Part shown: positions 9,360 to 20,400 of the stretch, one piece after another
Layout of the letters: each line of letters starts with the position of its first letter
How positions within the stretch are numbered: the first letter of the stretch is position 1
Assembly: GCF_026151205.1 (NCBI RefSeq)
Contig: NC_087077.1
Coordinates: 15,660,983-15,724,982, forward strand
Direction of reading: 5' to 3'
DNA: 64,000 nt
From: Bolinopsis microptera
Taxonomy: Eukaryota; Ctenophora; Tentaculata; Lobata; Bolinopsidae
The notes under the pieces: generated by a model
What the model saw: only the letters and a program-made list of their open reading frames with translations
What the model was told of the DNA's origin: nothing
Database searches by the model: none
Made by a program: the position numbers and the translations under genes

Positions 9360-9690
9360 TATTTCTTAAGTATAATAACTCCGCCGCTTCCTACTGTCCC
9401 TTCCGCAGCTCCTCCACATCCGCCACCACCATACCGAGCTCGCTTAGTCATGAGCAACTAGTTTCAATCCTTGGTATCGTTCACGAATATGACAGAGTGA
9501 TGGGACGAGTCAATGCTGGTTCCTCACTTGTCTTTGCTTTGGACGAGGAGTCTCTGTCGGTGTCTTTCTTCTCTCTCACAAAAGAGTTGTAGCGGAGGCA
9601 TCAAAGGTGAATATGGCGGTGTTGCAGCACGGAATACTGCAACTACGAAACGCGACACTTCATATGACGTTTTTAATCCTTTAAAATTCG
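9360..9690 (+). pseudogene. HTH-like small protein family, copy 3
   Basis: The serine/threonine-rich lead ('CPFRSSSTSATTIPSSLS') is joined in frame to 'ILGIVHEYDRVMGRVNAGSS'. A frameshift near 9575 moves the C-terminal half ('HKRVVAEASKVNMAVLQHG') into another frame. It is a direct relative of 1084-1340 and 34158-34325. Confidence 0.6.
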
Positions 9691-9879
9691 AGTCCTAGTT
9701 ATTTAGAAGTTAATGAACACCTCCTTATCCAAAAACTTAGAACTTTAAAACCGTATGATATTCACTCATGTGATCCTTTTGGTATTCCTCTCTTATTTGA
9801 AAATAAATATAAATATTTTGGTAGTGGTCCCTAAATGTTTTATCCTCTATGCAGGGACTAGTATATTCATTAGTAGTTA

Positions 9880-10027
9880 GGAAGGAAGGGAGGAAGGGAG
9901 GAAGGGAGGAAGGGAGGAAGGGAGGAAGGGAGGAAGAGAGGAAGGGAGGAAGGGAGGAAGGGAGGAAGGGAGGAAGGGAGGAAGGGAGGAAGGGAGGAAG
10001 GAAGGAAGGGAGCAAGGTAGAAAGGGA
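9880..10027. repeat. GGGAGGAA microsatellite
   Basis: About 18 copies of an 8-bp purine-only unit, degrading into GGAAGGAA and GGGAGCAAGGTAGAAA at the right edge. The long reading frames across it on both strands are artefacts of the repeat. Confidence 0.95.
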
Positions 10028-10080
10028 GCAAGGTAGGAAGGGGGGAATTCCTAAGGAATTCCTCCCTTCCTACCTTGGAA
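10028..10080. repeat. Inverted repeat (hairpin) at the end of the purine array
   Basis: AAGGTAGGAAGG-GGGAATTCC, a 3-nt loop TAA, then GGAATTCCTCCCTTCCTACC: a near-perfect 22-bp hairpin in which the array folds back. The same fold-back of an array is seen in the 11-bp elements. Confidence 0.8.
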
Positions 10081-10206
10081 GGGAGGAAGCACACCTCTTT
10101 ACAAATCATTTAGATCAGACATGCGGCTTGATTTAATGGTTATTGTCATAGTTGACGTTTTATCAAATAAATAAACATTAATTATTTTCTTTGTTGGTTT
10201 TTATTA

Positions 10207-10484
10207 GAATACAAACAGAGTACAAATCAATCTTGGACCGTTTCAACGCCGGAGAATCTCTTGCAGCATCTCTAAACGCAGTGGGAATATCAAGAACCCA
10301 CTTCACAAGAAAACGCTGCATATCTGAGGCTGCTATGGTGGACGAGCCTACCCTTCAGCAAGCAATGCTGCATATACGGAAGATCACACTTCAGACCCTC
10401 TACCCTGCTGCTAAGGATATCTGCAACCGCAAGCTTGCTGCCCTGAGAACGCTCCACTCACAAAAAAGAAGACCTACTTCCTAA
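10207..10484 (+). CDS. HTH-like small protein family, best-preserved exon (copy 4)
   Basis: An acceptor-like TTTTATTAG precedes 10207, and the frame is open to the stop at 10484. It reads 'TEYKSILDRFNAGESLAASL', then 'VGISRTHFTRKRCISEAAMV', 'LQQAMLHIRK' and 'ICNRKLAALRTLH'. The 'G(I/L)SR..F.RKR' turn followed by a basic helix looks like a helix-turn-helix, so DNA binding is plausible but unproven. An upstream exon with the start codon is expected and not identified. This is the longest undamaged copy and the best query for the family. Confidence 0.5.
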
Positions 10485-10499
10485 AGGCAGATATTGAAG

Positions 10500-11147
10500 A
10501 CTGTAACTTTCAGATTTATTATCAAAGTTCATATTTTATCAGATTTAATGATTAATGTTATAATTATATTTTGAATTTTTCGATCAACTTGAAATGATTG
10601 CTACAATGTGTACAATTCTCACAATTTGTTCAACTTTTTATCAATTCAGCACTGTATCCATCGAACAGAATCAAGTTTAAATCTAATCTCTTTATTTCGA
10701 TAACAGATCATAGGAAAAGTAAGTCGGAAGAAATTATTCTGAAGATCAGGTTATGGAATGCTACCTTGAGATGGAAAATCATTTTAATTTTGGATTCAAA
10801 GAGGAATCATCCGATGGAAGTTTAGAGGCATTTTAGGAATTATAAAAGGTACTATTATATAGAAATACGTCCGTGACAGATTTTACTGCAGCTATACGAT
10901 CAGTTTTATATCCAGATGCTGAATCTCGGAAGTTAAGAGATGCCAGAGATCAAAACAGAGATGAAAGTGAAAAAAAAAATCTTATCTATTTTTAGTTCAA
11001 CGCGAAAATGTAATTGTTTACAAAAATTGAGAATATTGTAATATTTGAATCATAATTAATTCTTAAAATCTACGGGAGTCGAGATCTACACCAATTCCTA
11101 AAAATCCCAGACACTTCTGGAAGCCAGTTGAAAACCTAGACCAGGAA
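10500..11147. other. No gene seen
   Basis: AT-rich DNA between the HTH exon and the satellite. A short open frame at 10598-10825 has no family features. Confidence 0.5.
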
Positions 11148-14100
11148 TCCCAAATCATTATTCCAGTAACGCGACTGATTACAATTATAACATCCACCAA
11201 ATAATTATTCCAGTAACGCGACTGATTACAGTTATAACGTCCACCAAAACATTATTCCAGTAACGCGACTGATTACAGTAATAACGTCCACCAAATCATT
11301 ATTCCAGTAACGCGACTGATTACAGTAATAACGTCCACCAAATCATTATTCCAGTAACGCGACTGATTACAGTAATAACGTCCACCAAAACATTATTCCA
11401 GTAACGCGACTAATTAAAGTAATAACGTCCACCAAATCATTATTCCAGTAACGCGACTGATTACAGTAATAACGTCCACCAAATCATTATTCCAGTAACG
11501 CGACTAATTAAAGTAATAACGTCCACCAAATCATTATTCCAGTAACGCGACTGATTACAGTAATAACGTCCACCAAATCATTATTCCAGTAACGCGACTG
11601 ATTACAGTAATAACGTCCACCAAATCATTATTCCAGTAACGCGACTGATTACAGTAATAACGTCCACCAAATCATTATTCCAGTAACGCGACTGATTACA
11701 GTTATAACGTCCACCAAATCATTATTCCAGTAACGCGACTGATTACAGTAATAACGTCCATCAAATCATTATTCCAGTAACGCGACTGATTACAGTAATA
11801 ACGTCCGCCAAATCATTATTCCAGTAACGCGACTGATTACAGTTATAACGTCCACCAAATAATTATTCCAGTAACGCGACTAATTACAGTAATAACGTCC
11901 ACCAAATCATTATTCCAGTAACGCGACTAATTAAAGTAATAACGTCCACCAAATCATTATTCCAGTAACGAGACTGATTACAGTTATAACGTCCACCAAA
12001 TCATTATTCCAGTAACGCGACTGATTACAGTAATAACGTCCACCAAATAATTATTCCAGTAACGCGACTGATTACAGTAATAACGTCCACCAAATCATTA
12101 TTCCAGTAACGCGACTGATTACAGTAATAACGTCCGCCAAATCATTATTCCAGTAACGCGACTGATTACAGTAATAACGTCCGCCAAATCATTATTCCAG
12201 TAACGCGACTGATTACAGTTATAACGTCCACCAAATAATTATTCCAGTAACGCGACTAATTACAGTAATAACGTCCACCAAAACATTATTCCAGTAACGC
12301 GACTAATTAAAGTAATAACGTCCACCAAATCATTATTCCAGTAACGCGACTGATTACAGTTATAACGTCCACCAAATCATTATTCCAGTAACGCGACTGA
12401 TTACAGTTATAACGTCCACCAAATCATTATTCCAGTAACGCGACTGATTACAGTAATAACGTCCACCAAATAATTATTCCAGTAACGCGACTAATTACAG
12501 TAATAACGTGCACCAAATCATTATTCCAGTAACGCGACTGATTACAGTTATAACGTCCACCAAATCATTATTCCAGTAACGCGACTGATTACAGTTATAA
12601 CGTCCACCAAATCATTATTCCAGTAACGCGACTAATTACAGTAATAACGTCCACCAAATAATTATTCCAGTAACGCGACTAATTACAGTAATAACGTCCA
12701 CCAAATCATTATTCCAGTAACGCGACTGATTACAGTAATAACGTCCACCAAATCATTATTCCAGTAACGCGACTTATTACAGTTATAACGTCCACCAAAT
12801 CATTATTCCAGTAACGCGACTGATTACAGTTATAACGTCCACCAAATCATTATTCCAGTAACGCGACTGATTACAGTAATAACGTCCACCAAATCATTAT
12901 TCCAGTAACGCGACTGATTACAGTAATAACGTCCACCAAATAATTATTCCAGTAACGCGACTGATTACAGTAATAACGTCCACCAAATCATTATTCCAGT
13001 AACGCGACTGATTACAGTAATAACGTCCACCAAATCATTATTCCAGTAACGCGACTGATTACAGTAATAACGTCCACCAAATCATTATTCCAGTAACGCG
13101 ACTGATTACAGTAATAACGTCCGCCAAATCATTATTCCAGTAACGCGACTGATTACAGTAATAACGTCCGCCAAATCATTATTCCAGTAACACGACTGAT
13201 TACAGTTATAACGTCCACCAAATCATTATTCCAGTAACGCGACTGATTACAGTAATAACGTCCACCAAATCTTTATTCCAGTAATGCGACTAATTAAAGT
13301 AATAACGTCCACCAAATCATTATTCCAGTAACGCGACTGATTAAAGTAATAACGTCCACCAAATCATTATTCCAGTAACGCGACTGATTACAGTTATAAC
13401 GTCCACCAAATCATTATTCCAGTAACGCGACTGATTACAGTAATAACGTCCACCAAATAATTATTCCAGTAACGCGACTGATTACAGTAATAACGTCCAC
13501 CAAATAATTATTCCAGTAACGCGACTGATTACAGTAATAACGTCCACCAAATCATTATTCCAGTAACGCGACTGATTACAGTAATAACGTCCGCCAAATC
13601 ATTATTCCAGTAACGCGACTGATTACAGTTATAACGTCCACCAAATAATTATTCCAGTAACGCGACTAATTACAGTAATAACGTCCACCAAAACATTATT
13701 CCAGTAACGCGACTAATTAAAGTAATAACGTCCACCAAATCATTATTCCAGTAACGCGACTGATTACAGTAATAACGTCCACCAAATCATTATTCCAGTA
13801 ACGCGACTAATTAAAGTAATAACGTCCACCAAATCTTTATTCCAGTAACGCGACTGATTACAGTAATAACGTCCACCAAATCATTATTCCAGTAACGCGA
13901 CTGATTACAGTTATAACGTCCACCAAATCATTATTCCAGTAACGCGACTGATTACAGTAATAACGTCCACCAAATAATTATTCCAGTAACGCGACTAATT
14001 ACAGTAATAACGTCCACCAAATCATTATTCCAGTAACGCGACTGATTACAGTAATAACGTCCACCAAATCATTATTCCAGTAACGCGACTGATTACAGTT

Positions 14101-14645
14101 ATAACGTCCACCAAATCATTATTCCAGTAACGCGACTGATTACAGTAATAACGTCCACCAAATAATTATTCCAGTAACGCGACTAATTACAGTAATAACG
14201 TCCACCAAATCATTATTCCAGTAACGCGACTAATTACAGTAATAACGTCCACCAAATCATTATTCCAGTAACGCGACTGATTACAGTTATAACGTCCACC
14301 AAATCATTATTCCAGTAACGCGACTGATTACAGTTATAACGTCCACCAAATCATTATTCCAGTAACGCGACTGATTACAGTTATAACGTCCACCAAATCA
14401 TTATTCCAGTAACGCGACTGATTACAGTTATAACGTCCACCAAATCATTATTCCAGTAACGCGACTGATTACAGTAATAACGTCCACCAAATCATTATTC
14501 CAGTAACGCGACTGATTACAGTAATAACTTAATAACGTCCACCAAAACATTATTCCAGTAACGCGACTGATTACAGTAATAACGTCCACCAAATCATTAT
14601 TCAAGTAACGCGACTGATTACAGTTATAACGTCCACCAAATCGAG
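11148..14645. repeat. 47-bp satellite array, about 74 copies
   Basis: The unit runs CCAAATCATTATTCCAGTAA, CGCGACTGATTACAGTAATA, ACGTCCA (47 bp; period checked from 11291 to 11338). Variants alternate GTAATAACG/GTTATAACG and CTGATTACA/CTAATTAAA without clear higher order. An 11-bp core ATTACAGTAAT is a near-palindrome. One unit near 14520 has an extra TAATAACTT piece. The right flank (14820) holds a single CCAAATCATTATCTCAGTG, and so do 17571 and 23354; this may be the seed of the unit. Confidence 0.97.
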
Positions 14646-14737
14646 ACTTCACGCAAGATCAGACCCAACCTGGAAGCGAAAGCAGAAAGGCTCCGGGCAG
14701 TAACCATGCAATGATTCCGAAAAGCGTGATGCTTAGC

Positions 14738-14870
14738 CCGGAAGAAAGGATAATGCTCAAGAAACAACTTAAAAAGCTTGTTTGCGTATAAGAAGAGTGT
14801 AAATAAGGTAATCCAGTTGTCCAAATCATTATCTCAGTGTATTTCCCTATTACCACAAGCTGAAAACGAT
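14738..14870 (+). repeat. Duplicated segment (third copy of 17485-17600 and 23270-23390)
   Basis: Shares CCGGAAGAAA, the frame 'LSPEE(K/R)', and the phrase AAGAAGAGTGTAAATAAGGT with the two other copies. It precedes the coiled-coil gene, as in the larger duplicated units, so the 47-bp satellite has expanded at the left edge of a third partial unit. Confidence 0.7.
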
Positions 14871-14923
14871 TTACACATGTATTTTGAAAGCTCCTGCTAA
14901 AACAAACCTTTCGTATCTCTTAT

Positions 14924-15346
14924 ATGTTTTTAAACAAATCCCCCTCCAACGAAGATAATTCCACTCCTCCAGCCTCTTCCCACAGTGTATCTACTACACA
15001 CAACGCAGCTACCTCCGGAAGCACTGCAGCAACGTCCTGTAATCGATCACGAAGGAGAAGACGTGGTCGCCAATCGGCTACCACACGCGACCAATCGGCT
15101 ACCACACGTGACCAGAAACTCCATAAAGAACAACTACACAGACTGCTACGGGATATGCAGGATGATAAACTGCACAACAAAGTTTCCCAGTTTGAGAAGA
15201 AACTAGAAATACTAAAAGAGATCGGCGCAAAGCACGAATATTATATAAGAGAGGAGCTACGGAAAGGAGTGATAAAACCTGCACAGGGCAAGAGAATGAA
15301 GAGTAATAGTGAACCTCTTAACGCTCCTAAACGTGCCAGACGTTGA
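14924..15346 (+). CDS. Basic coiled-coil protein, partner ORF of the RING family (intact copy)
   Basis: A 140-residue open frame: Ser/Thr/Ala-rich lead (1-40), arginine-rich patch 'RSRRRRRGRQ' (about 41-50, nuclear-localisation-like), then a charged helical stretch 'EQLHRLLRDMQDDKLHNK' with 'KKLEILKEIGAKHEYYIREE' (about 67-110), and a basic end 'APKRARR'. It is the only undamaged copy; relatives at 19541, 26717 and 57850 are frameshifted or truncated. In two loci it follows and overlaps a RING ORF. The RING part is missing here because the satellite lies upstream. The protein may dimerise and be nuclear; function unknown. Confidence 0.55.
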   Translation: MFLNKSPSNEDNSTPPASSHSVSTTHNAATSGSTAATSCNRSRRRRRGRQSATTRDQSATTRDQKLHKEQLHRLLRDMQDDKLHNKVSQFEKKLEILKEIGAKHEYYIREELRKGVIKPAQGKRMKSNSEPLNAPKRARR

Positions 15347-15419
15347 ATTTGAGTGTTTTTGTATATTTATGTTTATGAATGATATTAAATTGTTAGCTCA
15401 TCATGTCACTTCTCTAGCA

Positions 15420-15920
15420 AACCCAAATTTTCTATTTGACGTCAATAACTACGGCTAGGGCCGCAAACTTACCCCTCTACCATACCATATTATAATTCTG
15501 TGTTTTATTTTGTAATACCATCCCCATTATAAGTTTTTTTAGTTAAGGTATAATTAGGATGTAACACCCTCAGCAGTCAGCAACCAAGGTTCTTCAACCC
15601 CTTCAAACCCCTTCGCCAGGTCTGGGATCTCCAACGACGATGCTTGGATCCGCAAATCTGACCCTTTGAAGAACCCCTTCTTGGATTTTTCTACTACTAC
15701 TCTACTAAAAACTAAAAACCTTTCGCCAGTTCTAGGATCTCCAAAGAAAGACCTAATAAAAGACCTAAAAAAGAAAGAATAATATTTTACTAACTATCAT
15801 ATTTTCAGGTAGCACATTAAAAAAGCCCTCATCAACGCACGGGAGTACGCTTTAACGTGGGGAGCTCATGCTTCAAATATAGGGAGGCCGACGTCCAAGC
15901 CTCAACAATAATCAATTATT
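15420..15920. other. No gene seen; duplicated non-coding stretch
   Basis: Contains TTCGCCAG(T/G)TCT-type phrases shared with 17630-17790 and 23420-23580, so it belongs to the duplicated unit. Confidence 0.5.
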
Positions 15921-15924
15921 TGGA

Positions 15925-16260
15925 GAGTAAGCGGATCAATTATAAGAAGTTAGAGATGCTAGGGAGTGACGGTACCAATACGCTTACTGGATACAATTTA
16001 AGAATTTAATGTTATAAAGAAACGATTTTGTGATCAAACGGTTAAAGGATCACTTTTTTATGATATAACAAAAGATACAATACCTAATTTGTAATCTTTA
16101 CAGGGGGATGCTTTAAGACATATACAGGAAATGATTGGAAAGCCCTGCTTTCTTTCGGTGTGTTTACTGCACTCGGTGGAGTTACCACTTCGTGGATTGT
16201 TCTGTGAGCTAGATAACGTAAAAGAAGGTAAATTAAACACTGTCGGAGCACTCAAACTGG
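15925..16260 (+). pseudogene. Transposase-like family, D-motif and C-x2-H exons (duplication copy 1)
   Basis: Exon 1 reads 'KLEMLGSDGTNTLTGYN' (to 15996). Exon 2 (from 16104, after TTTACAG) reads 'ALRHIQEMIGKPCFLSVCLL', then 'HSVELPLRGLFCELD'. The 'C-L-L-H' matches the C-x2-H motif of hAT-like DDE transposases, and the Asp of 'SDGTNT' is a candidate catalytic residue (inference). In this copy the intron donor is TTAAGA, where copy 2 has GTAAGA, so splicing is probably lost. The exon runs directly into MULE sequence at 16262. Confidence 0.6.
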
Positions 16261-16261
16261 A

Positions 16262-16739
16262 TTGCAGACGGCACTTTCTATGTATCACCGAAGATCTTTC
16301 CTCAGTCTTACACCATCCACTCAGCTGTAGACAACAAATGTGTTCCTTTGGTTTATATTTTAAGTGGTGACAAGATCAGAAAGGGGACAACTATGAATTT
16401 GTTTTAATTATGATTAAGCATTATTTTTACCAGCACTGTCCAGTAGACACTGGTACAATTATGATTGATTTTAAGAAAGCCGTTATGAATGCTTTTATGA
16501 ACAGTTTGCCAGGATGGGATGTGAGCAATTGCTACTTCCACCTCTGTCAAGCTGTTCAAAAGAACATAAATAAAACTATTAAGAAGATTTATTTTGAAGA
16601 TAAACTGTTTGCCAGAGCTGCAAGGCTCATTTTGGACAGTATTGACCGTCGAAATATAAAGCTGCTACATAAAGTTGTTCCTGTAGTGAGGAGGAGGACG
16701 ACCATCTCATTGGATGTTGGGAGCTACTTTTGTAAGTAG
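16262..16739 (+). pseudogene. MULE transposase fragment (duplication copy 1)
   Basis: Reads 'ADGTFYVSPKIFPQSYTIHS', then a frameshift near 16370, then 'GTIMIDFKKAVMNAF' and 'NCYFHLCQAVQ'. These are the first two acidic positions and the C-x2-H motif of MULE (Mutator-like) transposases; the last Glu region is absent. Copy 2 (21962) is intact where this copy is shifted, and shifted where this one is intact ('DGTF'). Confidence 0.75.
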
Positions 16740-17172
16740 TCTCGATAAGGTCGGACTAAAGGAAAAGCAAGTTTATCACGTGAATTTAAAGATAATATGA
16801 TTTATTTGTGTGAATAATACCCTAAAACGACAATTACGTTTAACTTTTTAGCTCTTAAACGTTTTTCATTGCTTAACGAGGAGATTAAGAATTTTTACAT
16901 TTTCTAGCACTAGAGAGTCTGATTCGCATCACATCTGTACTGTGCTTCATCAGAGAAAACAGATTATTTTAGACCTAGCAGCTAACGGCATCCGCCTAAC
17001 AGTCCTGCCCAATTCAAGGGAGAAATAGCTCCTTTGCCTGCTACAATTGTGTCAGAGAATTTAGCAATAAATTATATTCATATGAATTATATTTAAACGT
17101 TTAAGACTAGGATTCCTAGTAGGAAGGACGAGATATGGAGGGGGAAGGAAGGAAGGAAGTGAGAGCATAGAG
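16740..17172. other. No gene seen; part of the segmental duplication
   Basis: Non-coding AT-rich DNA, almost identical to 22440-22960. Ends in a short GGAAGG-rich run (17135-17160) before the PolB exon. Confidence 0.6.
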
Positions 17173-17367
17173 AGGAGTGTGTTTGTGGCCATGATGTACG
17201 AAGAATATGATCGCTTACACGATCTCATCTGGGCAGAGGAGCCCATGATTCCTCTGACAGATGATGAGAAGCAGACATTCCCTTCAAGCAATTCATGTTA
17301 CCTATGTCATCAACTCCTTGTCGGTAAGGATAAAGTCAGAGATCATTGTCACTATACAACACATTAA
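17173..17367 (+). pseudogene. Polinton-type DNA polymerase B fragment (zinc-binding/VRDHCH region)
   Basis: The frame reads 'YDRLHDLIWAEEPMIPLTDD', 'NSCYLCHQLLVGKDKVRDHC', 'HYTTH' and stop. The paired Cys (C-x2-C) followed by 'VRDHCH.T' is the signature of the insertion before the exonuclease region in Polinton/Maverick PolB. Only this piece remains. Copy 2 at 22961-23155 is identical in protein. Confidence 0.65.
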
Positions 17368-17369
17368 GA

Positions 17370-17814
17370 TAAGACATGCACCTTCATATAATGGTAATTT
17401 TCATAGTTGCCTATTTTATTAGACGTGATAAATAAAAATTGTATTCTATTTTCTCTGATGATTTTTTAAAAAATTCTTAGTCCGGAAGAAAAGACAGTAC
17501 TTAAGGAAAAACGTAACAAGTTTGTTAGCGGATTATAAGAAGAGTGTAAATAAGGTAATCCAGTTGTCCAAATCATTATCTCAGTGTATTTCCCTATTGC
17601 CACAATATCATCAATTCCGCAAGTCTGAATCCCTCAGCAACCCAGCTTCTTCTACTCCCACAAAACCCTTCACCAGGTCTAGGATCTCTTAGGACGATGC
17701 TTAGGTCCCCAAATCTGAAGGCTTCCATAGTTACCTATCTAAAACTAAGAACCCCTTCAGCTTCGCCAGTTCTCATTTGTATTCCTATCATCTTATCCAA
17801 TATCCTAATTTTAC
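17370..17814. repeat. Non-coding duplicated stretch with TCCGGAAGAAAAGAC block
   Basis: Matches 23160-23600 throughout, and 14738-14870 over part of its length. No reading frame of note beyond a short 'LSPEEKTVLKEKRNKFV'. Confidence 0.6.
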
Positions 17815-18030
17815 TTGATCAATATCAAAAAACACGAGTGGTATTTATTAATTAAATATCTCTTATCAGACTCCAAACCTCCAAAATTTCTCAACAATTG
17901 CGCATCAGGAATGTTTGCAGCCCCATTACAGATATGCTCAATGTACCCCTCCTATGAAGAATGTAGAAAGTTCATGGCCGTCTATATTAAGTTCTTGTCC
18001 GTAATAGATAAAGAATCAAAGGTAAGTTAT
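17815..18030 (+). pseudogene. Degenerate RING-gene exon (linker after the RING)
   Basis: The longest open frame (17815-18090) is not the meaningful one. In the next frame 'YAQCTPPMKNVESSWPSILS' matches the conserved linker 'DAQTTIPMEDVESSWDMILS' of the RING genes. It ends in the same way at a donor (CAAAG|GTAAGTTATTATGTA). Only the exon 3' part is kept, with stops. Copy 2 is at 23603-23820. Confidence 0.5.
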
Positions 18031-18067
18031 TATGTAGATAAAAAAGACGGGAAAATACTCAAAGAGA

Positions 18068-18301
18068 GTGCTCGGAGCAGCAGACATTGATGACTTTGCA
18101 GCTGGTTCTCTAGACTACTACTCTCCTCGACTCATTGCTGCAAACTCTGTACAAGTGGAGAGAGTAAAGAGTGTTCAGAATGTAGAAACGATTTTGTTTA
18201 TTCAGGAAGATGAAGAGATAATAAAGGACAAAGTCACTTCGAGATGGCCAGGCCTACTCTCATGCTGTCTATATGTGATGATTAATTCTGAAAAACTATA
18301 A
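18068..18301 (+). CDS. Unknown duplicated open frame
   Basis: A 77-codon frame ('ADIDDFAAGSLDYYSPRLIA', 'LFIQEDEEIIKDKVTSRW'), preserved in copy 2 at 23856-24104. The sequence is acidic and coding-like but no family is recognised. The 3' part is also copied in inverted orientation at 24246-24369. Confidence 0.3.
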   Translation: MLGAADIDDFAAGSLDYYSPRLIAANSVQVERVKSVQNVETILFIQEDEEIIKDKVTSRWPGLLSCCLYVMINSEKL

Positions 18302-18313
18302 GGGACAACTTTT

Positions 18314-18640
18314 ATGATTTCATTCTTGTATTGTCAAGCCAGGAGAGTTAGGGCTTTTCTTGACCAATTAACGTTTAATCCGTTTAATCCGTTTAATCCG
18401 TTTACTAAAGTAGAGTTAGAATTATTTAAGTATCAGGAGATGTATACATTTGTTGAGCAGGCTATCCGTGGTGGTATTAGAGTATTAGCATTACACACCG
18501 TTATGCTAAAGCTAATAATCGTAACCTTCCAGACTTTGATCCCTATAAAGTATAAAGCTGAAAGTTACCTTTCCTATATTGATGCAAACCAGCAAACAAC
18601 TCCTAATTTACTTCAAAAGATTATCCCTCTTCATTCACTT
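18314..18640 (+). pseudogene. Polinton-type DNA polymerase B fragment fused to a RING start (copy 1)
   Basis: Reads 'KVELELFK' and 'TFVEQAIRGGIRVLA'. In shifted frames 'HRYAKANNRNLPDFDPYK' and 'SYLSYIDAN' follow. 'E..IRGGI', 'HRYAKANN..LPD.DP' and 'S.L.Y.DAN' are consecutive landmarks of Polinton PolB. The frame then passes into 'SKSCDICYGITSIEGRTFLK', the start of a RING domain. A 9-bp repeat gives 'NPFNPFNPF'. It has frameshifts and is dead as a polymerase. Confidence 0.65.
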
Positions 18641-18671
18641 GTTGCTGTATTATCTAAAACCATTTTTACTA

Positions 18672-19563
18672 TGTCAAAGTCATGTGATATATGCTATGGC
18701 ATTACTTCCATCGAAGGGAGGACTTTCTTGAAGCACTGCACCCATGATACTGCTACCTCTGTATAGTGTATAGCACCAAAACTGCGAATAAGAAATAGCT
18801 ACCCTATCTGCAGGCGTACTGCGTAGGATAAGAATACCACTTATTGTAATAGAAGGGAGAACCTTCTTGAAGCATTGCAGCCATAAATTCTGCTATGTGT
18901 GTATTGCACCGAAGCTAGAAATCAGAAATTTGTGTCTTATATGCAAGCGCAGGGTAGATCACCTGCAAAAGATAGACCTGATAGCGGAGGAAATCTCCCA
19001 ATGTGTATCAATATGCAGTCCTATTAACGATGCTCAGACAACCATTCCCATGGAAGACGTTGAAAGCTCATGGGATATGATCCTCTCCCCAATCGCTAAT
19101 GAAAAATCAAAGGTACGTTATTATGTAATATTAGCTTTTTTCTATTCACTATGCATTTATAATTAAAGTAATGATTATCATAAGAATAAGGTTATTATTT
19201 TCTATTTTCTAGAACGATAGCTTTGAAAGGATTTTTGACTTGGAGACATCAATCGAGGATGAAGTGGATACGATGATGTTATCGGAGTCATCTGAGGACT
19301 TCAGTTCAACGTTATGTGATGTATGCTATGGCATTATTTCCATCGAAGGGAGGACTTTCCTGAAGCAATGTACCCATAGATACTGCTACGTCTGTACAGC
19401 ACCAAAACTGCGAATCAGAAATATCTGCCCTATCTGCAGGCGTAGGATAAGTCACCTACATAAGATCGATCTGACAACAGAAGAGTCTATCCAGCATCAA
19501 CAACATCAACTACTAACTAACTTCAACTACGAAGCCGAACATGGAATCCACCACAAGAGCTAA
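18672..19563 (+). pseudogene. RING-finger gene array, copy 1 (broken RING, RING exon, intron, RING exon)
   Basis: First RING: 'CDICYGITSIEGRTFLKHCT', then a frameshift. Second RING exon to 19112: 'KHCSHKFCYVCIAPKLEIRN', linker 'DVESSWDMILSPIANEKSK'. Intron 19113-19212 (GTACGT...TTCTAG, 100 nt). Exon 19213-19563: acidic 'SFERIFDLETSIEDEVDTMM', then a full C3HC4 RING ('CDVCYG', 'QCTHRYCYVC', 'ICPICRRR'). RING proteins of this type usually act as E3 ubiquitin ligases. The second RING lacks its first Cys pair and has L in place of Pro ('CLIC'). The gene looks like a product of unequal exchange within a family whose single-RING form is at 54832-55396. Confidence 0.65.
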
Positions 19564-19983
19564 CGATCCCCAAATGGATACTTCTTCTGTATCATCCCAT
19601 ACTACCCCACAAGCCTCTAACGAAGAGAATTCCTCCAGCCTCTTCCCACAGTGTATATACTACACACAACGCAGCTACCTCCGGAAACACTGCTACTTCC
19701 CGCAGTGCAGCAACGTCCCGTAATCGATCACGAAGGAGAAGACGTGGTCGCCAATCGGCTACCGCACGAGACCAATCGGCTACCACACGTGACCAGAAAC
19801 TCCATATAGAACAACTACACAGACTGCTACGGGATATGCAGGATGATAAACTGCACAACAAAATTTCCCAGTTTCAGATGAAACTAGAAATACTAAAAGA
19901 GATCGCCGGAAAGAACGATTACATCAGAGAGGAGCTAAGGAAAGGAGTGATAAAACCTGCACAGGGCAAGAGAATGAATTAAG
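19541..19983 (+). pseudogene. Basic coiled-coil partner ORF, copy 1, frameshifted
   Basis: Its ATG lies inside the last codons of the RING ORF (23-nt overlap, different frame): 'MESTTRANDPQMDTSS'. A 4-bp deletion near 19630, relative to the intact 14924 copy, shifts the frame. The Arg-rich and coiled-coil part ('EQLHRLLRDMQDDKLHNK') is in another frame and ends early at 'KRMN' plus stop. Confidence 0.65.
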
Positions 19984-20099
19984 AGTGATAGTGAACCTCT
20001 TAACGCTCCCAAACGTGCCAGACGTTGAATTTGAGTGCTTTTGTTTTATGTTTATAAATGATATTATAATTAACTTATTGTGTTACATATCTAGCAAAC

Positions 20100-20400
20100 C
20101 CATATTAAAAGAATATGTTTATTAATTTTATATTTTCTAGGTCGCTAGCTTTGAAAGATTGAGCTAGCTTTGGAAGTCGAGGATGAAGTGGGATTATCTA
20201 CGCGGATGCTGTTACCGAAAGATATGAGGACTTTAGTCCCATTATGAGCAGTACTTTTAAGAGACCTGAACCAGTTGCTAAAGTGGCTGAAGATCAGGAT
20301 ATGGAAGGCTGCGTTGAGCTGGGGCTCATCATGTTTTTACAAGCCTCACACTCAATAATGACATCCAACTTTCGACAAAAGAAAGAACAGCTGTTATAAA
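20100..20400 (+). pseudogene. Acidic last exon of the RING family, decayed
   Basis: After TTTTCTAG the sequence parallels the open exon at 27277-27531 but with frameshifts. Shared DNA continues to about 20630 on both sides, closing the duplicated unit. Confidence 0.5.

Noticed and set aside
9737-10136. Long Lys/Arg/Gly- and Pro/Leu/Ser-rich reading frames
   Set aside because: Produced by the GGGAGGAA microsatellite on both strands.
11148-14645. 47-bp array as a CRISPR-like repeat
   Set aside because: Units are strictly head to tail with no unique spacers, and the surroundings are eukaryotic.
14428-14652. Minus-strand frame through the satellite
   Set aside because: A periodic by-product of the 47-bp unit.
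18380-18405. NPF triplet as an EH-domain endocytosis motif
   Set aside because: Comes from a 9-bp repeat inside a frameshifted polymerase pseudogene; no supporting context.
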